Positions 34,984 through 45,069 of a DNA stretch of 64,000 bases are shown one piece after another; position 1 is the stretch's first letter; every line of letters starts with the position of its first letter. The DNA comes from Neptunitalea chrysea (GTDB lineage: Bacteria; Bacteroidota; Bacteroidia; Flavobacteriales; Flavobacteriaceae). The stretch is from contig NZ_BRVP01000008.1 of assembly GCF_027924145.1 (NCBI RefSeq), positions 62,001 to 126,000 on the forward strand. The letters are read 5' to 3'. The notes beneath the pieces are model-generated. The model saw only the letters and a program-made list of their open reading frames with translations. It was not told where the DNA came from and did not search any database. Made by a program: the position numbers and the translations under genes.

Positions 34984-35247
34984 TTAGTTTCGAAACCATA
35001 CTAGCCCATCTTTAAAAAAACTAATTTTCACCTTATCATCTATTACTTTCTTCTTTTCTAACGCTTCCTTTTCTTTATGGAATTCAATAAAAGCTATCCA
35101 TTCTTGTAGTATTGCTCTAATATCTGTTAACAGCATTTTGGGCAACTTCGAGTCCAATAGGTAAATATAGATTTGATGTTTTACTAAGTAATCAAAACCA
35201 TCATTCAAACTAAGTTTAATGTGGCAAATATTTCTTTCTCTCAACAA
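34984..35247 (-). CDS. Hypothetical protein, 87 residues
   Basis: A short ORF with no ATG: the frame is open up to a stop at 35269-35271, and only TTG codons (35247, 35244) could start it. The sequence is plausible as protein, with an alternating strand region ('CHIKLSLNDGFDYLVKHQIYIYLL'), an amphipathic helix ('DIRAILQEWIAFIEFHKEKEAL') and a basic end. I do not recognise it. It is on the same strand as the PycTM-family gene and 117 bp ahead of it, so they may share a message. It could also be the remnant of a longer gene whose start is lost. Confidence 0.35.
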   Translation of the reverse strand: MLRERNICHIKLSLNDGFDYLVKHQIYIYLLDSKLPKMLLTDIRAILQEWIAFIEFHKEKEALEKKKVIDDKVKISFFKDGLVWFRN

Positions 35248-35321
35248 TACATTATCATCTTCATCATGTTACTATTATGTATTCTATCTTCTTATACAAA
35301 CGTGTTTATGCCTAAAATTTG

Positions 35322-35329
35322 TATTTTTG
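35322..35329 (+). promoter_or_regulatory. -7 element of the uvrA promoter
   Basis: TAttTTTG matches the -7 consensus and lies 16 bp before the uvrA ATG, giving a very short leader. No LexA-like palindrome was noticed around it. Confidence 0.45.
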
Positions 35330-35345
35330 CGGTTTGCAGTAAATT

Positions 35346-38177
35346 ATGAAAAAAAATGACGAGTATATAGAGGTTCAAGGAGCGCGAGTTCACAACTTAA
35401 AAAACATTGATGTTTCTATTCCTAGAGAACAACTGGTAGTGATTACGGGCTTATCAGGAAGCGGAAAATCTTCACTGGCTTTTGATACTATTTATGCGGA
35501 AGGGCAAAGAAGATATATTGAAACTTTTTCTGCCTACGCCAGACAATTTTTAGGTGGTCTGGAACGACCAGATGTTGATAAAATTGACGGACTTTCACCG
35601 GTAATTGCCATTGAACAAAAAACTACGTCAAAATCTCCTCGCTCAACGGTAGGTACCATTACCGAAATTTATGACTTTCTGCGTTTATTATATGCGCGTG
35701 CAAGCGATGCCTATAGTTACAATACCGGAGAAAAAATGGTTAGTTACTCCGATGACCAAATTAAAAAGTTAATTATAGAGGACTTTAAAGGGGAACGTAT
35801 TAACATTTTGGCACCGGTTATTAAATCTAGAAAAGGACACTACCGTGAATTGTTTGAACAAATTTCAAAGCAAGGATTTTTAAAGGTACGTGTTGACGGA
35901 GAAATTCGTGATTTGGAACACGGAATGAAAGTAGACCGTTACAAAACACATGATATAGAAATAGTTATTGACAGATTGCAGGTTTCTGAAGGAGTAGAGT
36001 TTGAAAAACGCCTATTAGAGAGTATTAATACAGCCATGTATCATGGAGAAGATGTATTAATGGTAATAGCTCATAATGCTAACGAAGGTCGTTACTTTAG
36101 TAGAAGTCTTATGTGTCCGTCTTCAGGTATCTCCTATCCTTCTCCAGAACCAAATACATTCTCATTCAATTCCCCAAAAGGAATGTGTCCGCATTGTAAA
36201 GGACTTGGGGTGGTACAACATGTGAATATTGATAAAATTATTCCTAATAAAAAAATATCCATTAAAAACGGTGGAATAGCACCTGTTGGAGAATACAAAA
36301 AAAGCTGGATTTTTAAGCAATTAGAACTGATTGCTCAACGCTTTGATTTTAAATTATCAGATCCGATTAGCGAGATTCCACAGGAGGCTATAGAGATGAT
36401 TCTGAATGGAGGAAATGAAAAATTCTCTATAGAATCTAAGGTAATGGGAATTACCCGAGATTATAAGATTGATTTTGAAGGAATCATCAATTTTATTACC
36501 AATCAGTATGAAGAAAGTAACACCTCTTCTATCAAACGTTGGGCAAAAGATTTTATGGATAGAATAGAGTGTCCTGAATGTAATGGAAGTCGTTTACGAA
36601 AAGAGTCGCTATACTTTAAGGTTAACAACCTAAATATTTCTGAGCTAGCCAATAAAGATATTGTTGAGCTATCTGAATGGTTTAAAAAGTTACCTGATCA
36701 ACTTTCTAAAAAACAGTTTACCATTGCCGAAGAAATACTGAAAGAAATTAACGCCCGTATTCGCTTTTTACTAGATGTTGGGTTAGAATATTTGTCTTTA
36801 AACAGAAGTTCTAAATCGCTATCAGGCGGAGAAGCACAGCGTATACGCTTAGCAACTCAAATAGGATCTCAATTAGTAGGTGTTTTATATATTCTGGATG
36901 AACCAAGTATTGGTTTACACCAACGTGATAACGAACGATTAATACATTCCTTAGAATCTCTAAGGGATATAGGTAACTCTATATTGGTAGTTGAGCATGA
37001 TAAAGATATGATTGAGCAAGCCGATTATGTGATTGATATTGGGCCAAAAGCAGGTAAACATGGTGGACAGATTATTTCGCAAGGATCTCCCAAAGAAATT
37101 ATGAAGCACCACACCCTGACAGCCGATTATATTAGTGGTGCTAAGGCTATCAAAATTCCTGAAAAACGCAGAGATGGCAATGGTCATGAAATTGTATTAA
37201 CTGGGTGTACAGGTAACAATCTTAAGAATATTAATGTTCGTTTTCCACTGGGCAAAATGATTGGGGTTACGGGAGTGTCTGGTAGTGGTAAATCTACCTT
37301 AATCAATGAAACCCTATACCCTATTTTAAATGCTCATTTTTTCAATGCTCTGAAAAAACCAATGCCATATAAAAAAATAAAAGGTTTAGAGCATATTGAT
37401 AAAGTGATCGATATTAACCAATCTCCTATTGGTAGAACACCACGTTCTAACCCTGCAACCTACACCGGTGTTTTTAGTGAAATACGTACGTTATTCACCA
37501 AAACTCCTGAGTCTATGATACGTGGTTATAAACCGGGGCGTTTTAGTTTTAATGTAGCCGGAGGGCGTTGTGAAACCTGTAAAGGTGGTGGTTTACGTGT
37601 TATAGAAATGAACTTTCTACCCGACGTTTATGTAGAATGTGAAACGTGTAACGGGAAGCGTTTCAATAGAGAAACACTTGAAATACGCTACAAAGGAAAA
37701 TCTATTTCTGACGTGTTAGATATGACCATTGACGAAGCAGTGCCTTTCTTTGAAAATATTCCAAAAATTTATCGTAAGTTAAAAACTATTCAAGATGTTG
37801 GTTTGGGCTATATTACACTTGGGCAACAATCTACTACCCTTTCGGGTGGAGAAGCACAACGTATTAAATTAGCGACCGAGCTCTCTAAAAAAGATACCGG
37901 AAACACCTTTTATATTTTGGATGAACCAACTACAGGATTGCATTTTGAAGATATTAGAATATTAATGGATGTATTGAATTCGCTGGTAGACAAAGGAAAT
38001 ACGGTACTTATTATAGAGCATAATCTAGATGTAATTAAAATGGCTGATTATATTATAGATATAGGAAAAGAAGGTGGTAAAGGTGGTGGTATGGTTCTTG
38101 CTACAGGTACTCCAGAAGAAATTATAAAAAATAAAGAAAGTTATACTGCAAAATTTTTAGAAAAAGAATTACAATAA
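35346..38177 (+). CDS. uvrA: Excinuclease ABC subunit A
   Basis: 943 residues, normal length. UvrA finds bulky DNA damage with UvrB in nucleotide excision repair. The two ABC ATPase modules are complete: Walker A '[12 protein letters not shown]' and '[10 protein letters not shown]', signatures '[12 protein letters not shown]' and '[12 protein letters not shown]', Walker B '[11 protein letters not shown]' and '[11 protein letters not shown]'. Zinc-binding Cys pairs are visible at 'CPHCKG', 'CPECNG', 'CETCKGGG' and 'CETCNG'. The start '[21 protein letters not shown]' is the standard one. The LOG-family gene follows after 7 bp. uvrB and uvrC are not in the window. Confidence 0.97.
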   Translation: MKKNDEYIEVQGARVHNLKNIDVSIPREQLVVITGLSGSGKSSLAFDTIYAEGQRRYIETFSAYARQFLGGLERPDVDKIDGLSPVIAIEQKTTSKSPRSTVGTITEIYDFLRLLYARASDAYSYNTGEKMVSYSDDQIKKLIIEDFKGERINILAPVIKSRKGHYRELFEQISKQGFLKVRVDGEIRDLEHGMKVDRYKTHDIEIVIDRLQVSEGVEFEKRLLESINTAMYHGEDVLMVIAHNANEGRYFSRSLMCPSSGISYPSPEPNTFSFNSPKGMCPHCKGLGVVQHVNIDKIIPNKKISIKNGGIAPVGEYKKSWIFKQLELIAQRFDFKLSDPISEIPQEAIEMILNGGNEKFSIESKVMGITRDYKIDFEGIINFITNQYEESNTSSIKRWAKDFMDRIECPECNGSRLRKESLYFKVNNLNISELANKDIVELSEWFKKLPDQLSKKQFTIAEEILKEINARIRFLLDVGLEYLSLNRSSKSLSGGEAQRIRLATQIGSQLVGVLYILDEPSIGLHQRDNERLIHSLESLRDIGNSILVVEHDKDMIEQADYVIDIGPKAGKHGGQIISQGSPKEIMKHHTLTADYISGAKAIKIPEKRRDGNGHEIVLTGCTGNNLKNINVRFPLGKMIGVTGVSGSGKSTLINETLYPILNAHFFNALKKPMPYKKIKGLEHIDKVIDINQSPIGRTPRSNPATYTGVFSEIRTLFTKTPESMIRGYKPGRFSFNVAGGRCETCKGGGLRVIEMNFLPDVYVECETCNGKRFNRETLEIRYKGKSISDVLDMTIDEAVPFFENIPKIYRKLKTIQDVGLGYITLGQQSTTLSGGEAQRIKLATELSKKDTGNTFYILDEPTTGLHFEDIRILMDVLNSLVDKGNTVLIIEHNLDVIKMADYIIDIGKEGGKGGGMVLATGTPEEIIKNKESYTAKFLEKELQ

Positions 38178-38184
38178 TATACTT

Positions 38185-38874
38185 ATGCCAAACAAAAAAC
38201 ATTCCAAAAGCTGGAACGAAATAAAGACAAACGATTCATGGGCATTGTTTAAAATCATGAGCGAGTTTGTTTCTGGGTTTGAAAAAATGAGTCAGATTGG
38301 TCCGTGTGTATCTATTTTTGGTAGTGCACGTATTAAACCAGACCATCCTACATATGAGCTAACAGAACGTATTGCAAAAAAAATTGTAGCATCTGGGTAC
38401 GGAGTTATTACCGGTGGCGGTCCTGGATTAATGGAGGCTGGTAATAAAGGGGCTCACTTGGCAGGAGGAACTTCTGTAGGACTTAACATTGAATTACCAT
38501 TTGAACAACATTACAACCCATACATTGATAGTGATAAAATGTTAGATTTTGATTACTTCTTTGTTAGAAAAGTAATGTTTGTTAAATACTCTCAAGGTTT
38601 TGTAGTAATGCCCGGAGGTTTTGGTACTATGGATGAGCTTTTTGAAGCTATTACTTTAATACAAACCGGAAAAATAGATAAATTTCCAATTATTTTAGTT
38701 GGCACAAAATTCTGGAGTGGACTTTTCGACTGGATTAAAGAGACCTTATTTCATCAATATGGAAACGTTAGTGAAAAAGATCTTGACCTTGTAAAAATTG
38801 TAGATCATGAAGATGAAGTTGTAGAAATATTAGACAATTTCTATAAAGAATATAATTTAAGTCCTAACTTTTAA
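38185..38874 (+). CDS. LOG family (TIGR00730) Rossmann-fold protein
   Basis: 229 residues. The motifs 'GGGPGLMEAGNKGA' and 'MPGGFGTMDELFEAITLIQ' (PGGxGTxxE) mark the LOG family, which was once annotated as lysine decarboxylase. Characterised members are nucleotide 5'-monophosphate phosphoribohydrolases, releasing cytokinin-type bases or acting on AMP; the true substrate here is not known. It starts 7 bp after uvrA and is probably co-transcribed. Cytoplasmic. Confidence 0.9.
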   Translation: MPNKKHSKSWNEIKTNDSWALFKIMSEFVSGFEKMSQIGPCVSIFGSARIKPDHPTYELTERIAKKIVASGYGVITGGGPGLMEAGNKGAHLAGGTSVGLNIELPFEQHYNPYIDSDKMLDFDYFFVRKVMFVKYSQGFVVMPGGFGTMDELFEAITLIQTGKIDKFPIILVGTKFWSGLFDWIKETLFHQYGNVSEKDLDLVKIVDHEDEVVEILDNFYKEYNLSPNF

Positions 38875-38990
38875 TTAAAAAATAAAACTTAGTTTCTACT
38901 TCAATTTTTATTATTACTTTACACTATTAAAAACATTTTGAAACCTTGTTCTTTATGAAAAGGTTTATATTGCCAAAATATTAAATACGT

Positions 38991-39545
38991 ATGAGCCAAA
39001 AGAAAATACAAGAAGCTATAGATGGTAAACTACTAGAACAAAGAAAAATATTTCTTTGGGGACAAGTAGATGATGATACTGCAAAACATGTTATAGACCG
39101 TCTAATGTATTTAGAACTTTCTGAACCTGCTACAGAAATTCAGTTAATTGTTAATAGTCCTGGTGGTTATGTTACTTCAGGCTTTGCTATATATGACACC
39201 ATGAAAGCTATTAGTAGCCCTGTTGCTACTATTTGTACTGGTTTTGCAGCTTCTATGGGATCTATTTTGCTTTCTGCAGGAGAAAAGGGAAAACGCTTTA
39301 TAATGCCTAACGCCCGTGTTATGATTCACCAACCAAGTGGTGGTGCCAGAGGACAGGCTTCTGACATTGAAATTCAAATGGAGGAAATTATCAAAACACG
39401 TCTGTTAAGTGCAGAGATATTAGCCGAAAACTGTGGTCAGCCTTTAGAAAAAATAATGAAAGATTTTAATAGAGACTACTGGATGTCTGCCGAAGAATCT
39501 ATTGCTTATGGCATTGTAGATCAAGGTATAGATAAATTAGTGTAA
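38991..39545 (+). CDS. ClpP-family serine protease subunit (probable second paralogue)
   Basis: 184 residues. The ClpP fold and the catalytic triad are present: Ser88 ('GFAASMGS'), His113 ('VMIHQPSGG') and Asp162 ('NRDYWM'). ClpP forms two stacked heptamers that degrade proteins fed by ClpX or ClpA/C. This copy has no propeptide and is not next to clpX or tig, as the main clpP of Bacteroidota usually is, so I take it as a paralogue. It lies only 27 bp ahead of the pseudo-M1/barrel gene and is probably in an operon with it. The sequence before it (38875-38990) has an imperfect -7 box, TAtaTTGC (near 38967). Confidence 0.9.
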   Translation: MSQKKIQEAIDGKLLEQRKIFLWGQVDDDTAKHVIDRLMYLELSEPATEIQLIVNSPGGYVTSGFAIYDTMKAISSPVATICTGFAASMGSILLSAGEKGKRFIMPNARVMIHQPSGGARGQASDIEIQMEEIIKTRLLSAEILAENCGQPLEKIMKDFNRDYWMSAEESIAYGIVDQGIDKLV

Positions 39546-39572
39546 CCAATACTGTTTAGCCCAAACCAAAGC

Positions 39573-42401
39573 ATGTGGTACACTCTTAAAAGTAATTCAA
39601 TAAATAGAATTAAATATCTGGCATTTTTATGTTTGGCTTGCAACTTCGTATTTGCTCAAAATGAACAGCAGATAACAGCTACCCTACATGAAAATGCCAA
39701 ATCTATTAATATACAACAGAAAATTACCTTTACCAATCATAGTAAAGATACACTAAACCAAATTTACTTATACGATTGGAACAATGCTTACCAAAATAAA
39801 AATACTGCATTGGCAAAACGTTTTGCCGAAGAATTTGATAAAAGTCTTCATTTTGCGAACGAAGAACAGCGAGGCAACACCAAAATAATTTCGTTAATCG
39901 ATAAAAACTTTAATCCTCTAAATTGGAAACGATTAGAAGCTGATGATATTATAAAGGTACAGCTTAAATCACCTGTTTACCCCGGAGAAAATTATATATT
40001 AGATGTTACCTATACTATTAAACTACCTTCTGCAGAATTTACAGGATATGGATACAATAAAAATGGTCGCATAAAATTAGAGTACTGGTACTTATCTCCT
40101 ATTCCTTACACTACCGATTGGAATTTGTATAGTAACATGAACTTAAACGATATGTATTTGGAACCTAGTAATTATTCCATAGGTTTCAATTACCCCATTT
40201 CATTACATTTAACTACCAATGCAGATTCTATAACAGAAAAACCGGTTGACAGTTACATACAATCCAAGCTATACTTCAAAAACGCTAAATCTGTAAAATT
40301 TTATTTAGAACCTACTAAAACCTTTACTACCATTGAAACAGAACATGTTCTATTTAAAACAAACATAGTTCCTGTTAATATTTCTGAACCAGTTTCATTT
40401 TTATCATTAGATAAGGTTAGTAGATTTCTTAATACCTATTTAGATAATAAAGAACAAATAAAAATACTCATTTCAGAAAGTGACTATCGCAAAAATCCTA
40501 TTTATGGATTAAGTCAATTACCTTCTTTTTTACGTCCTTTTCAAGACCAGTTTATATATGAGCTTAAACTCCTTAAAACATCACTAAATAATTATCTATT
40601 AGAAGCTATTGATGCAGATCCTAGAAAAGATAAATGGGTTTTTGATACCATAGAAACCTATTTAATGATGCAGTTTATTGAAGACTACTATCCTGATATG
40701 AAAATGGCTGGAAATTTTGCTAACATATGGGGAATTAAAAGTTTTCACTTCTCGCAGATGGATTTTAACGAGCAATATCAAATGTACTACATGTTAATGG
40801 CTCGTAAGCATATAGACCAGCCTATGTCTATGGAGAGAGATTCATTAATTAAGTTTAATAATAATATTGCCAATAAATACAAAGCAGGTATTGGTCTTAA
40901 ATATTTAGATGATTATAACGAAGATAAAATAGGCATCCCTGTAATTAGTGAATTTCTAAATTCAGGCAACACTACTAAAGAAAATTTTGAAAACTTACTA
41001 GTGTCCAATTCCAAAAAAGATATTAATTGGTTTTTTAACGATTATGTAAACAGTACGAAAAAAATTGATTATAAGATTACTTGCATTAAAGAAAATAAAG
41101 ACTCATTAAACATTAGGGTTAAAAATAAAATGACTGCTAATGTTCCTATATCTCTATATACTTTTAAAAACAAACAGCTTGTAAACAAATATTGGTTAGA
41201 GAATATTAATGATACCAAAACCATTAATATTAAAAATAATGGTGAAGATAAGTTTGTTCTTAATTATGAAAAAATAATTCCTGAGTACAATCAACGAAAC
41301 AATTATAAATCTACCAAAGGTTTTCTTCTTAATCATAAACCACTCCAAGTGCGTTTATTTCAGGATGCGGAAGACCCTAACTACAATCAGGTGTTTTTTA
41401 TGCCCGAGTTTGGTTTCAACCTTTACGATGGTTTAATCTTAGGTACTAAATTGTACAACAAAACACTTTTAACAAAACCATTTTTATATACTATACGACC
41501 ACAATATGGTTTTAGTTCTAAAGATATTGTTGGTGGTGCCTCTGTACAATACCGTCAATTTGTAGAAAATTCAAATTTGTTTTTAATTAACTATGCATTA
41601 TCGGGTGCCTATTATCACTATGCAGAAGGATTGGTATATAAATCATTTACTCCATCTGTTAGCTTTACATTCAGACCAGAAGATCTTCGTTCTAATAAAC
41701 GACAAAGACTTAATGTAAGAGCAGTTAATATTGAACGCCAAGAAGACACATTAGTAGTACTGGAAAACCCAAGTTACACTGTTTTTAATGCGCGTTATCT
41801 TAATTACAATAACGATATATTAAATTATAAATCTTGGTTTATTGATGCTCAAGTAGGTAATAAATTTTCTAAAGTTTCATTTAACTACGAGTATCGCAAA
41901 CTATACAACAGTAACAGACAGTTGAACATTAGAGTTTTTGGTGGTAAATTCATTCATAACAACACCAACACAAATTACTTTGATTTTGCTTTAGACAGAC
42001 CAACTGATTACTTGTTTGATTACAACTATTTAGGGCGATCTGAAAATTCAGGGTTGTTTAGTCAGCAATTAATAATGGCTGAAGGTGGTTTTAAATCTAA
42101 ATTAATTCCGCAGTATAGCAACGACTGGATGCTTACAACTAACTTTAGTACCAGTATCTATAGATGGATTGAAGCCTATGGCGACTTAGGTTTTGTAAAA
42201 AATAAACACATGCCAACTAAATTTGTATACGATTCTGGTATTCGATTAAATCTTGTTACTGATTATTTTGAGCTCTACTTACCAGTTTACTCTAACAACG
42301 GTTGGGAAATTTCAGATCCTTCATATGCTAATAACATCCGATTTGTAGTTACTATTTCTCCAAGAGCACTTACTGGGCTGTTTACTCGTAAGTGGTTCTA
42401 A
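39573..42401 (+). CDS. Outer-membrane protein: inactive M1-peptidase-like domain plus beta-barrel
   Basis: 942 residues with a signal peptide (about 1-28, 'CNFVFAQ'). Residues about 30-270 follow the N-terminal beta domain of M1 aminopeptidases ('VYPGENYILDVTYTIKLP', 'GRIKLEYWYLSP'). Residues about 270-510 keep the helical gluzincin layout, including 'DKWVFDTIETYLMMQFIEDYYP' in place of the W..EG.A.Y helix, here residues 351-372. However, there is no HExxH anywhere, so zinc binding and catalysis are lost. Residues about 590-942 are a run of alternating aromatic strands ending in Phe, typical of an outer-membrane barrel. It may be a surface chaperone, receptor or secretion-linked protein. A true M1 enzyme is encoded at 58607-60688 for comparison. 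Confidence 0.75.
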   Translation: MWYTLKSNSINRIKYLAFLCLACNFVFAQNEQQITATLHENAKSINIQQKITFTNHSKDTLNQIYLYDWNNAYQNKNTALAKRFAEEFDKSLHFANEEQRGNTKIISLIDKNFNPLNWKRLEADDIIKVQLKSPVYPGENYILDVTYTIKLPSAEFTGYGYNKNGRIKLEYWYLSPIPYTTDWNLYSNMNLNDMYLEPSNYSIGFNYPISLHLTTNADSITEKPVDSYIQSKLYFKNAKSVKFYLEPTKTFTTIETEHVLFKTNIVPVNISEPVSFLSLDKVSRFLNTYLDNKEQIKILISESDYRKNPIYGLSQLPSFLRPFQDQFIYELKLLKTSLNNYLLEAIDADPRKDKWVFDTIETYLMMQFIEDYYPDMKMAGNFANIWGIKSFHFSQMDFNEQYQMYYMLMARKHIDQPMSMERDSLIKFNNNIANKYKAGIGLKYLDDYNEDKIGIPVISEFLNSGNTTKENFENLLVSNSKKDINWFFNDYVNSTKKIDYKITCIKENKDSLNIRVKNKMTANVPISLYTFKNKQLVNKYWLENINDTKTINIKNNGEDKFVLNYEKIIPEYNQRNNYKSTKGFLLNHKPLQVRLFQDAEDPNYNQVFFMPEFGFNLYDGLILGTKLYNKTLLTKPFLYTIRPQYGFSSKDIVGGASVQYRQFVENSNLFLINYALSGAYYHYAEGLVYKSFTPSVSFTFRPEDLRSNKRQRLNVRAVNIERQEDTLVVLENPSYTVFNARYLNYNNDILNYKSWFIDAQVGNKFSKVSFNYEYRKLYNSNRQLNIRVFGGKFIHNNTNTNYFDFALDRPTDYLFDYNYLGRSENSGLFSQQLIMAEGGFKSKLIPQYSNDWMLTTNFSTSIYRWIEAYGDLGFVKNKHMPTKFVYDSGIRLNLVTDYFELYLPVYSNNGWEISDPSYANNIRFVVTISPRALTGLFTRKWF

Positions 42402-42517
42402 AGGAAACTCTATTCTAAAAACCTCAAAAAACATTTGTTTTTAGATTATTTTTTGATGATAATTTAAAAACAAGACATTAAAATTACATAATACATAATT
42501 TTCGTTAAAAACTATTA

Positions 42518-42548
42518 TTGCAAATCCCCTTAAAATTAGGTATATTTG
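42518..42548 (+). promoter_or_regulatory. Promoter of the keto-acid dehydrogenase E1 gene
   Basis: TTG (42518-42520), 20 bp, TAtaTTTG (42541-42548). The predicted start near 42555 supports translation from the ATG at 42576 rather than from the upstream TTG at 42546, which falls inside the promoter box. Confidence 0.75.
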
Positions 42549-42575
42549 TGCTGTCAACCAATATATCTGAGTAAA

Positions 42576-44984
42576 ATGCAAGAAAACCCTGAAACTAAAA
42601 ATATTACTTTTCAAGATTTTAAAAGTGAAGTTTTAAATGATTATAAAGTAGCTGTAACCAGCAGAGAATGTAGTTTATTAGGGAGACGTGAAGTATTAAC
42701 AGGAAAGGCTAAGTTTGGGATTTTTGGTGATGGCAAAGAGGTACCGCAACTAGCTATGGCAAAAGCCTTTAGAGATGGGGACTTTAGAAGCGGATACTAT
42801 AGAGACCAAACTTTTATGATGGCATCAGGTCTCTTCTCTATTGAAAACTTTTTTGCAGGATTGTATGCGCATACAGATTTGGAGGCAGACCCAATGAGTG
42901 GCGGACGCCAGATGGGTGGACACTTTGCTACTCATAGTTTTGACGAAAACGACGACTGGAAATTTCTTATTAATCAGAAAAATTCTAGTGCTGATATTTC
43001 TCCTACTGCTGCACAGATGCCACGACTAGTTGGTTTAGCACAGGCTTCTAAAATTTACAGACATGTTAAAGAAATTAATGCCGAAAAGTTTTCTAATGAT
43101 GGAAATGAAGTGGCATGGGGTACTATTGGAAATGCCTCTACTTCTGAGGGTGTTTTCTTTGAAGCAATAAATGCAGCTGGAGTGATGCAAATTCCAATGG
43201 TAATGTGTGTATGGGATGATGACTACGGAATTTCGGTACCAGCAAAATATCAAACTACAAAAGAAAATATCTCTGAAATTTTAAAAGGATTTCAGAGAAC
43301 TGAAACAGAAGCAGGCTTTGAAATTATAACCGTAAATGGATGGGATTATCCTACGCTTATAGAAAATTTTGAGAAGGCTTCAGAAATAGCTAGAAAAGAG
43401 CATGTACCCGTTCTATTACATGTAAAAGAGTTAACACAACCTCAAGGGCACTCTACATCTGGTTCTCATGAACGTTATAAAAGTAAGGAACGCTTAGCAT
43501 GGGAAAAAGATTTTGATTGTAATGCCAAAATGCGTCAATGGATGATTGAATTTGGTATTGCCACAGATGAAGAATTAGAAGTTATAGAAAAAGAGATTAA
43601 GCGAGAGGTTCGTGAAGGCAAGAAAAAAGCATGGTCTGCATTTATTACTCCAATAAAAAATGAGAAAAAAGAGCTTGTAGCTATTTTAAATGATGTTGCC
43701 GGGGTTAGCCAAAACAAAGTGTTTATTAATAAGCTCAAAAATGATTTAATATCAATTGATGAGCCTAACAGAAAAGAGATTTTTACAGCGGCTAGAAAAA
43801 CACTTAGATATGTAACTCATGAAAACAATTCGGAAGTTGCTAAATTAAAGCAATGGATTGTTAAAATGACTAAAGAGATTCAACCAAAATATAGTTCTTT
43901 ATTATATAGTGAAAGTAAAAATTCTCCTTTAAACGTAAAAGAGGTAGTACCTGCCTACTCTGAAGCATCGGAAATGGTAGATGCACGTATTATTTTAAGA
44001 GAAAACTTCGATCATATTTTTGGAGCTTACCCTGAAACATTAATTTTTGGTGAAGATAGTGGTAACATTGGTGATGTAAACCAAGGATTAGAGGGACTAC
44101 AAGAAAAATATGGAATACATAGGGTAGCTGATACCGGAATTAGAGAAGCTACTATATTAGGACAAGGTATTGGTTTAGCAATGCGTGGGTTACGCCCTAT
44201 TGCAGAAATTCAGTATTTAGATTATCTGATGTACGCACTTCAAATAATGAGTGATGATTTAGCTACTTTAAGTTACAGAACTTTGGGTAGACAAAAAGCA
44301 CCATTAATTGTTAGAACTAGAGGACATCGTTTAGAAGGTATTTGGCATGCAGGTTCTCAAATGAGTGGTATTATCAATCTAACAAGAGGTATATATACAC
44401 TGGTTCCTAGGAACATGACAAAAGCTGCAGGATTTTATAATACCTTATTAGAAGGTGATCAACCAGGCTTAATTATTGAATGTTTAAATGGGTACCGTCT
44501 AAAAGAACAGATGCCCGATAATTTAGCCGAAATAAGAACTCCTATTGGTGTAGTAGAAACCATTAAAGAAGGTTCCGATATTACTATTGTTTCATATGGT
44601 TCTACACTACGCATAGTAGAACAAGCTGTAAAAGAGTTACAAACAGTAAACATTAATGCTGAGATTATTGATTGTCAATCTTTAATTCCGTTTGATTTGA
44701 AGCATGATGTGGTTAAAAGTATTCAAAAAACAAACAGATTATTAGTTGTAGATGAAGATGTGCCGGGAGGAGCTTCAGCATACTTATTACAAGAAATAGT
44801 AGAAAAGCAAAATGCATATCAATATCTAGATAGTAAACCACAAACTTTAGCTGCTAAGGAACACCGCCCCGCTTACGGTACTGATGGTGATTATTTCTCA
44901 AAACCAAATGTGGAAGACATATTTGATAAAATTTATGAAATAATGCTCGAAACTAATCCTGAAAAATATCCGAAACTTTTGTAA
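42576..44984 (+). CDS. 2-oxo acid dehydrogenase E1, fused alpha and beta subunits (branched-chain type)
   Basis: 802 residues from the ATG at 42576. E1 decarboxylates branched-chain 2-oxo acids with thiamine diphosphate and passes the acyl group to lipoyl E2. The alpha half (about 1-370) has 'YYRDQTFMMASG' and 'GNASTSEGVFFEAINAAG'. The beta half (about 455-802) has 'FGEDSGNIGDVNQGLEGL', 'REATILGQGIGLAMRGLRPI' and the 'DLATLSYRT' region. In many other bacteria the halves are separate genes; the fusion is usual in Flavobacteriia. E2 and E3 genes are not in the window. Branched-chain over pyruvate specificity is from family resemblance. Confidence 0.92.
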   Translation: MQENPETKNITFQDFKSEVLNDYKVAVTSRECSLLGRREVLTGKAKFGIFGDGKEVPQLAMAKAFRDGDFRSGYYRDQTFMMASGLFSIENFFAGLYAHTDLEADPMSGGRQMGGHFATHSFDENDDWKFLINQKNSSADISPTAAQMPRLVGLAQASKIYRHVKEINAEKFSNDGNEVAWGTIGNASTSEGVFFEAINAAGVMQIPMVMCVWDDDYGISVPAKYQTTKENISEILKGFQRTETEAGFEIITVNGWDYPTLIENFEKASEIARKEHVPVLLHVKELTQPQGHSTSGSHERYKSKERLAWEKDFDCNAKMRQWMIEFGIATDEELEVIEKEIKREVREGKKKAWSAFITPIKNEKKELVAILNDVAGVSQNKVFINKLKNDLISIDEPNRKEIFTAARKTLRYVTHENNSEVAKLKQWIVKMTKEIQPKYSSLLYSESKNSPLNVKEVVPAYSEASEMVDARIILRENFDHIFGAYPETLIFGEDSGNIGDVNQGLEGLQEKYGIHRVADTGIREATILGQGIGLAMRGLRPIAEIQYLDYLMYALQIMSDDLATLSYRTLGRQKAPLIVRTRGHRLEGIWHAGSQMSGIINLTRGIYTLVPRNMTKAAGFYNTLLEGDQPGLIIECLNGYRLKEQMPDNLAEIRTPIGVVETIKEGSDITIVSYGSTLRIVEQAVKELQTVNINAEIIDCQSLIPFDLKHDVVKSIQKTNRLLVVDEDVPGGASAYLLQEIVEKQNAYQYLDSKPQTLAAKEHRPAYGTDGDYFSKPNVEDIFDKIYEIMLETNPEKYPKLL

Positions 44985-45005
44985 ATTGTATTCAAATAAT
45001 AAATT

Positions 45006-45035
45006 AAAAAATCTCGTCTTTAACGAGATTTTTTT
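45006..45035 (+). terminator. Intrinsic terminator of the E1 gene
   Basis: Stem 45006-45016 with 45024-45034 (core TCTCG/CGAGA), 7-nt loop, and a T tract. It lies 21 bp past the stop. Confidence 0.85.
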
Positions 45036-45069
45036 GTGTTAGATTGATTCCCAATGAAATTGTAAAATT

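Noticed and set aside
42546-42575. TTG start for the E1 gene
   Set aside because: It lies inside the TAtaTTTG promoter box, so it would not be in the mRNA.
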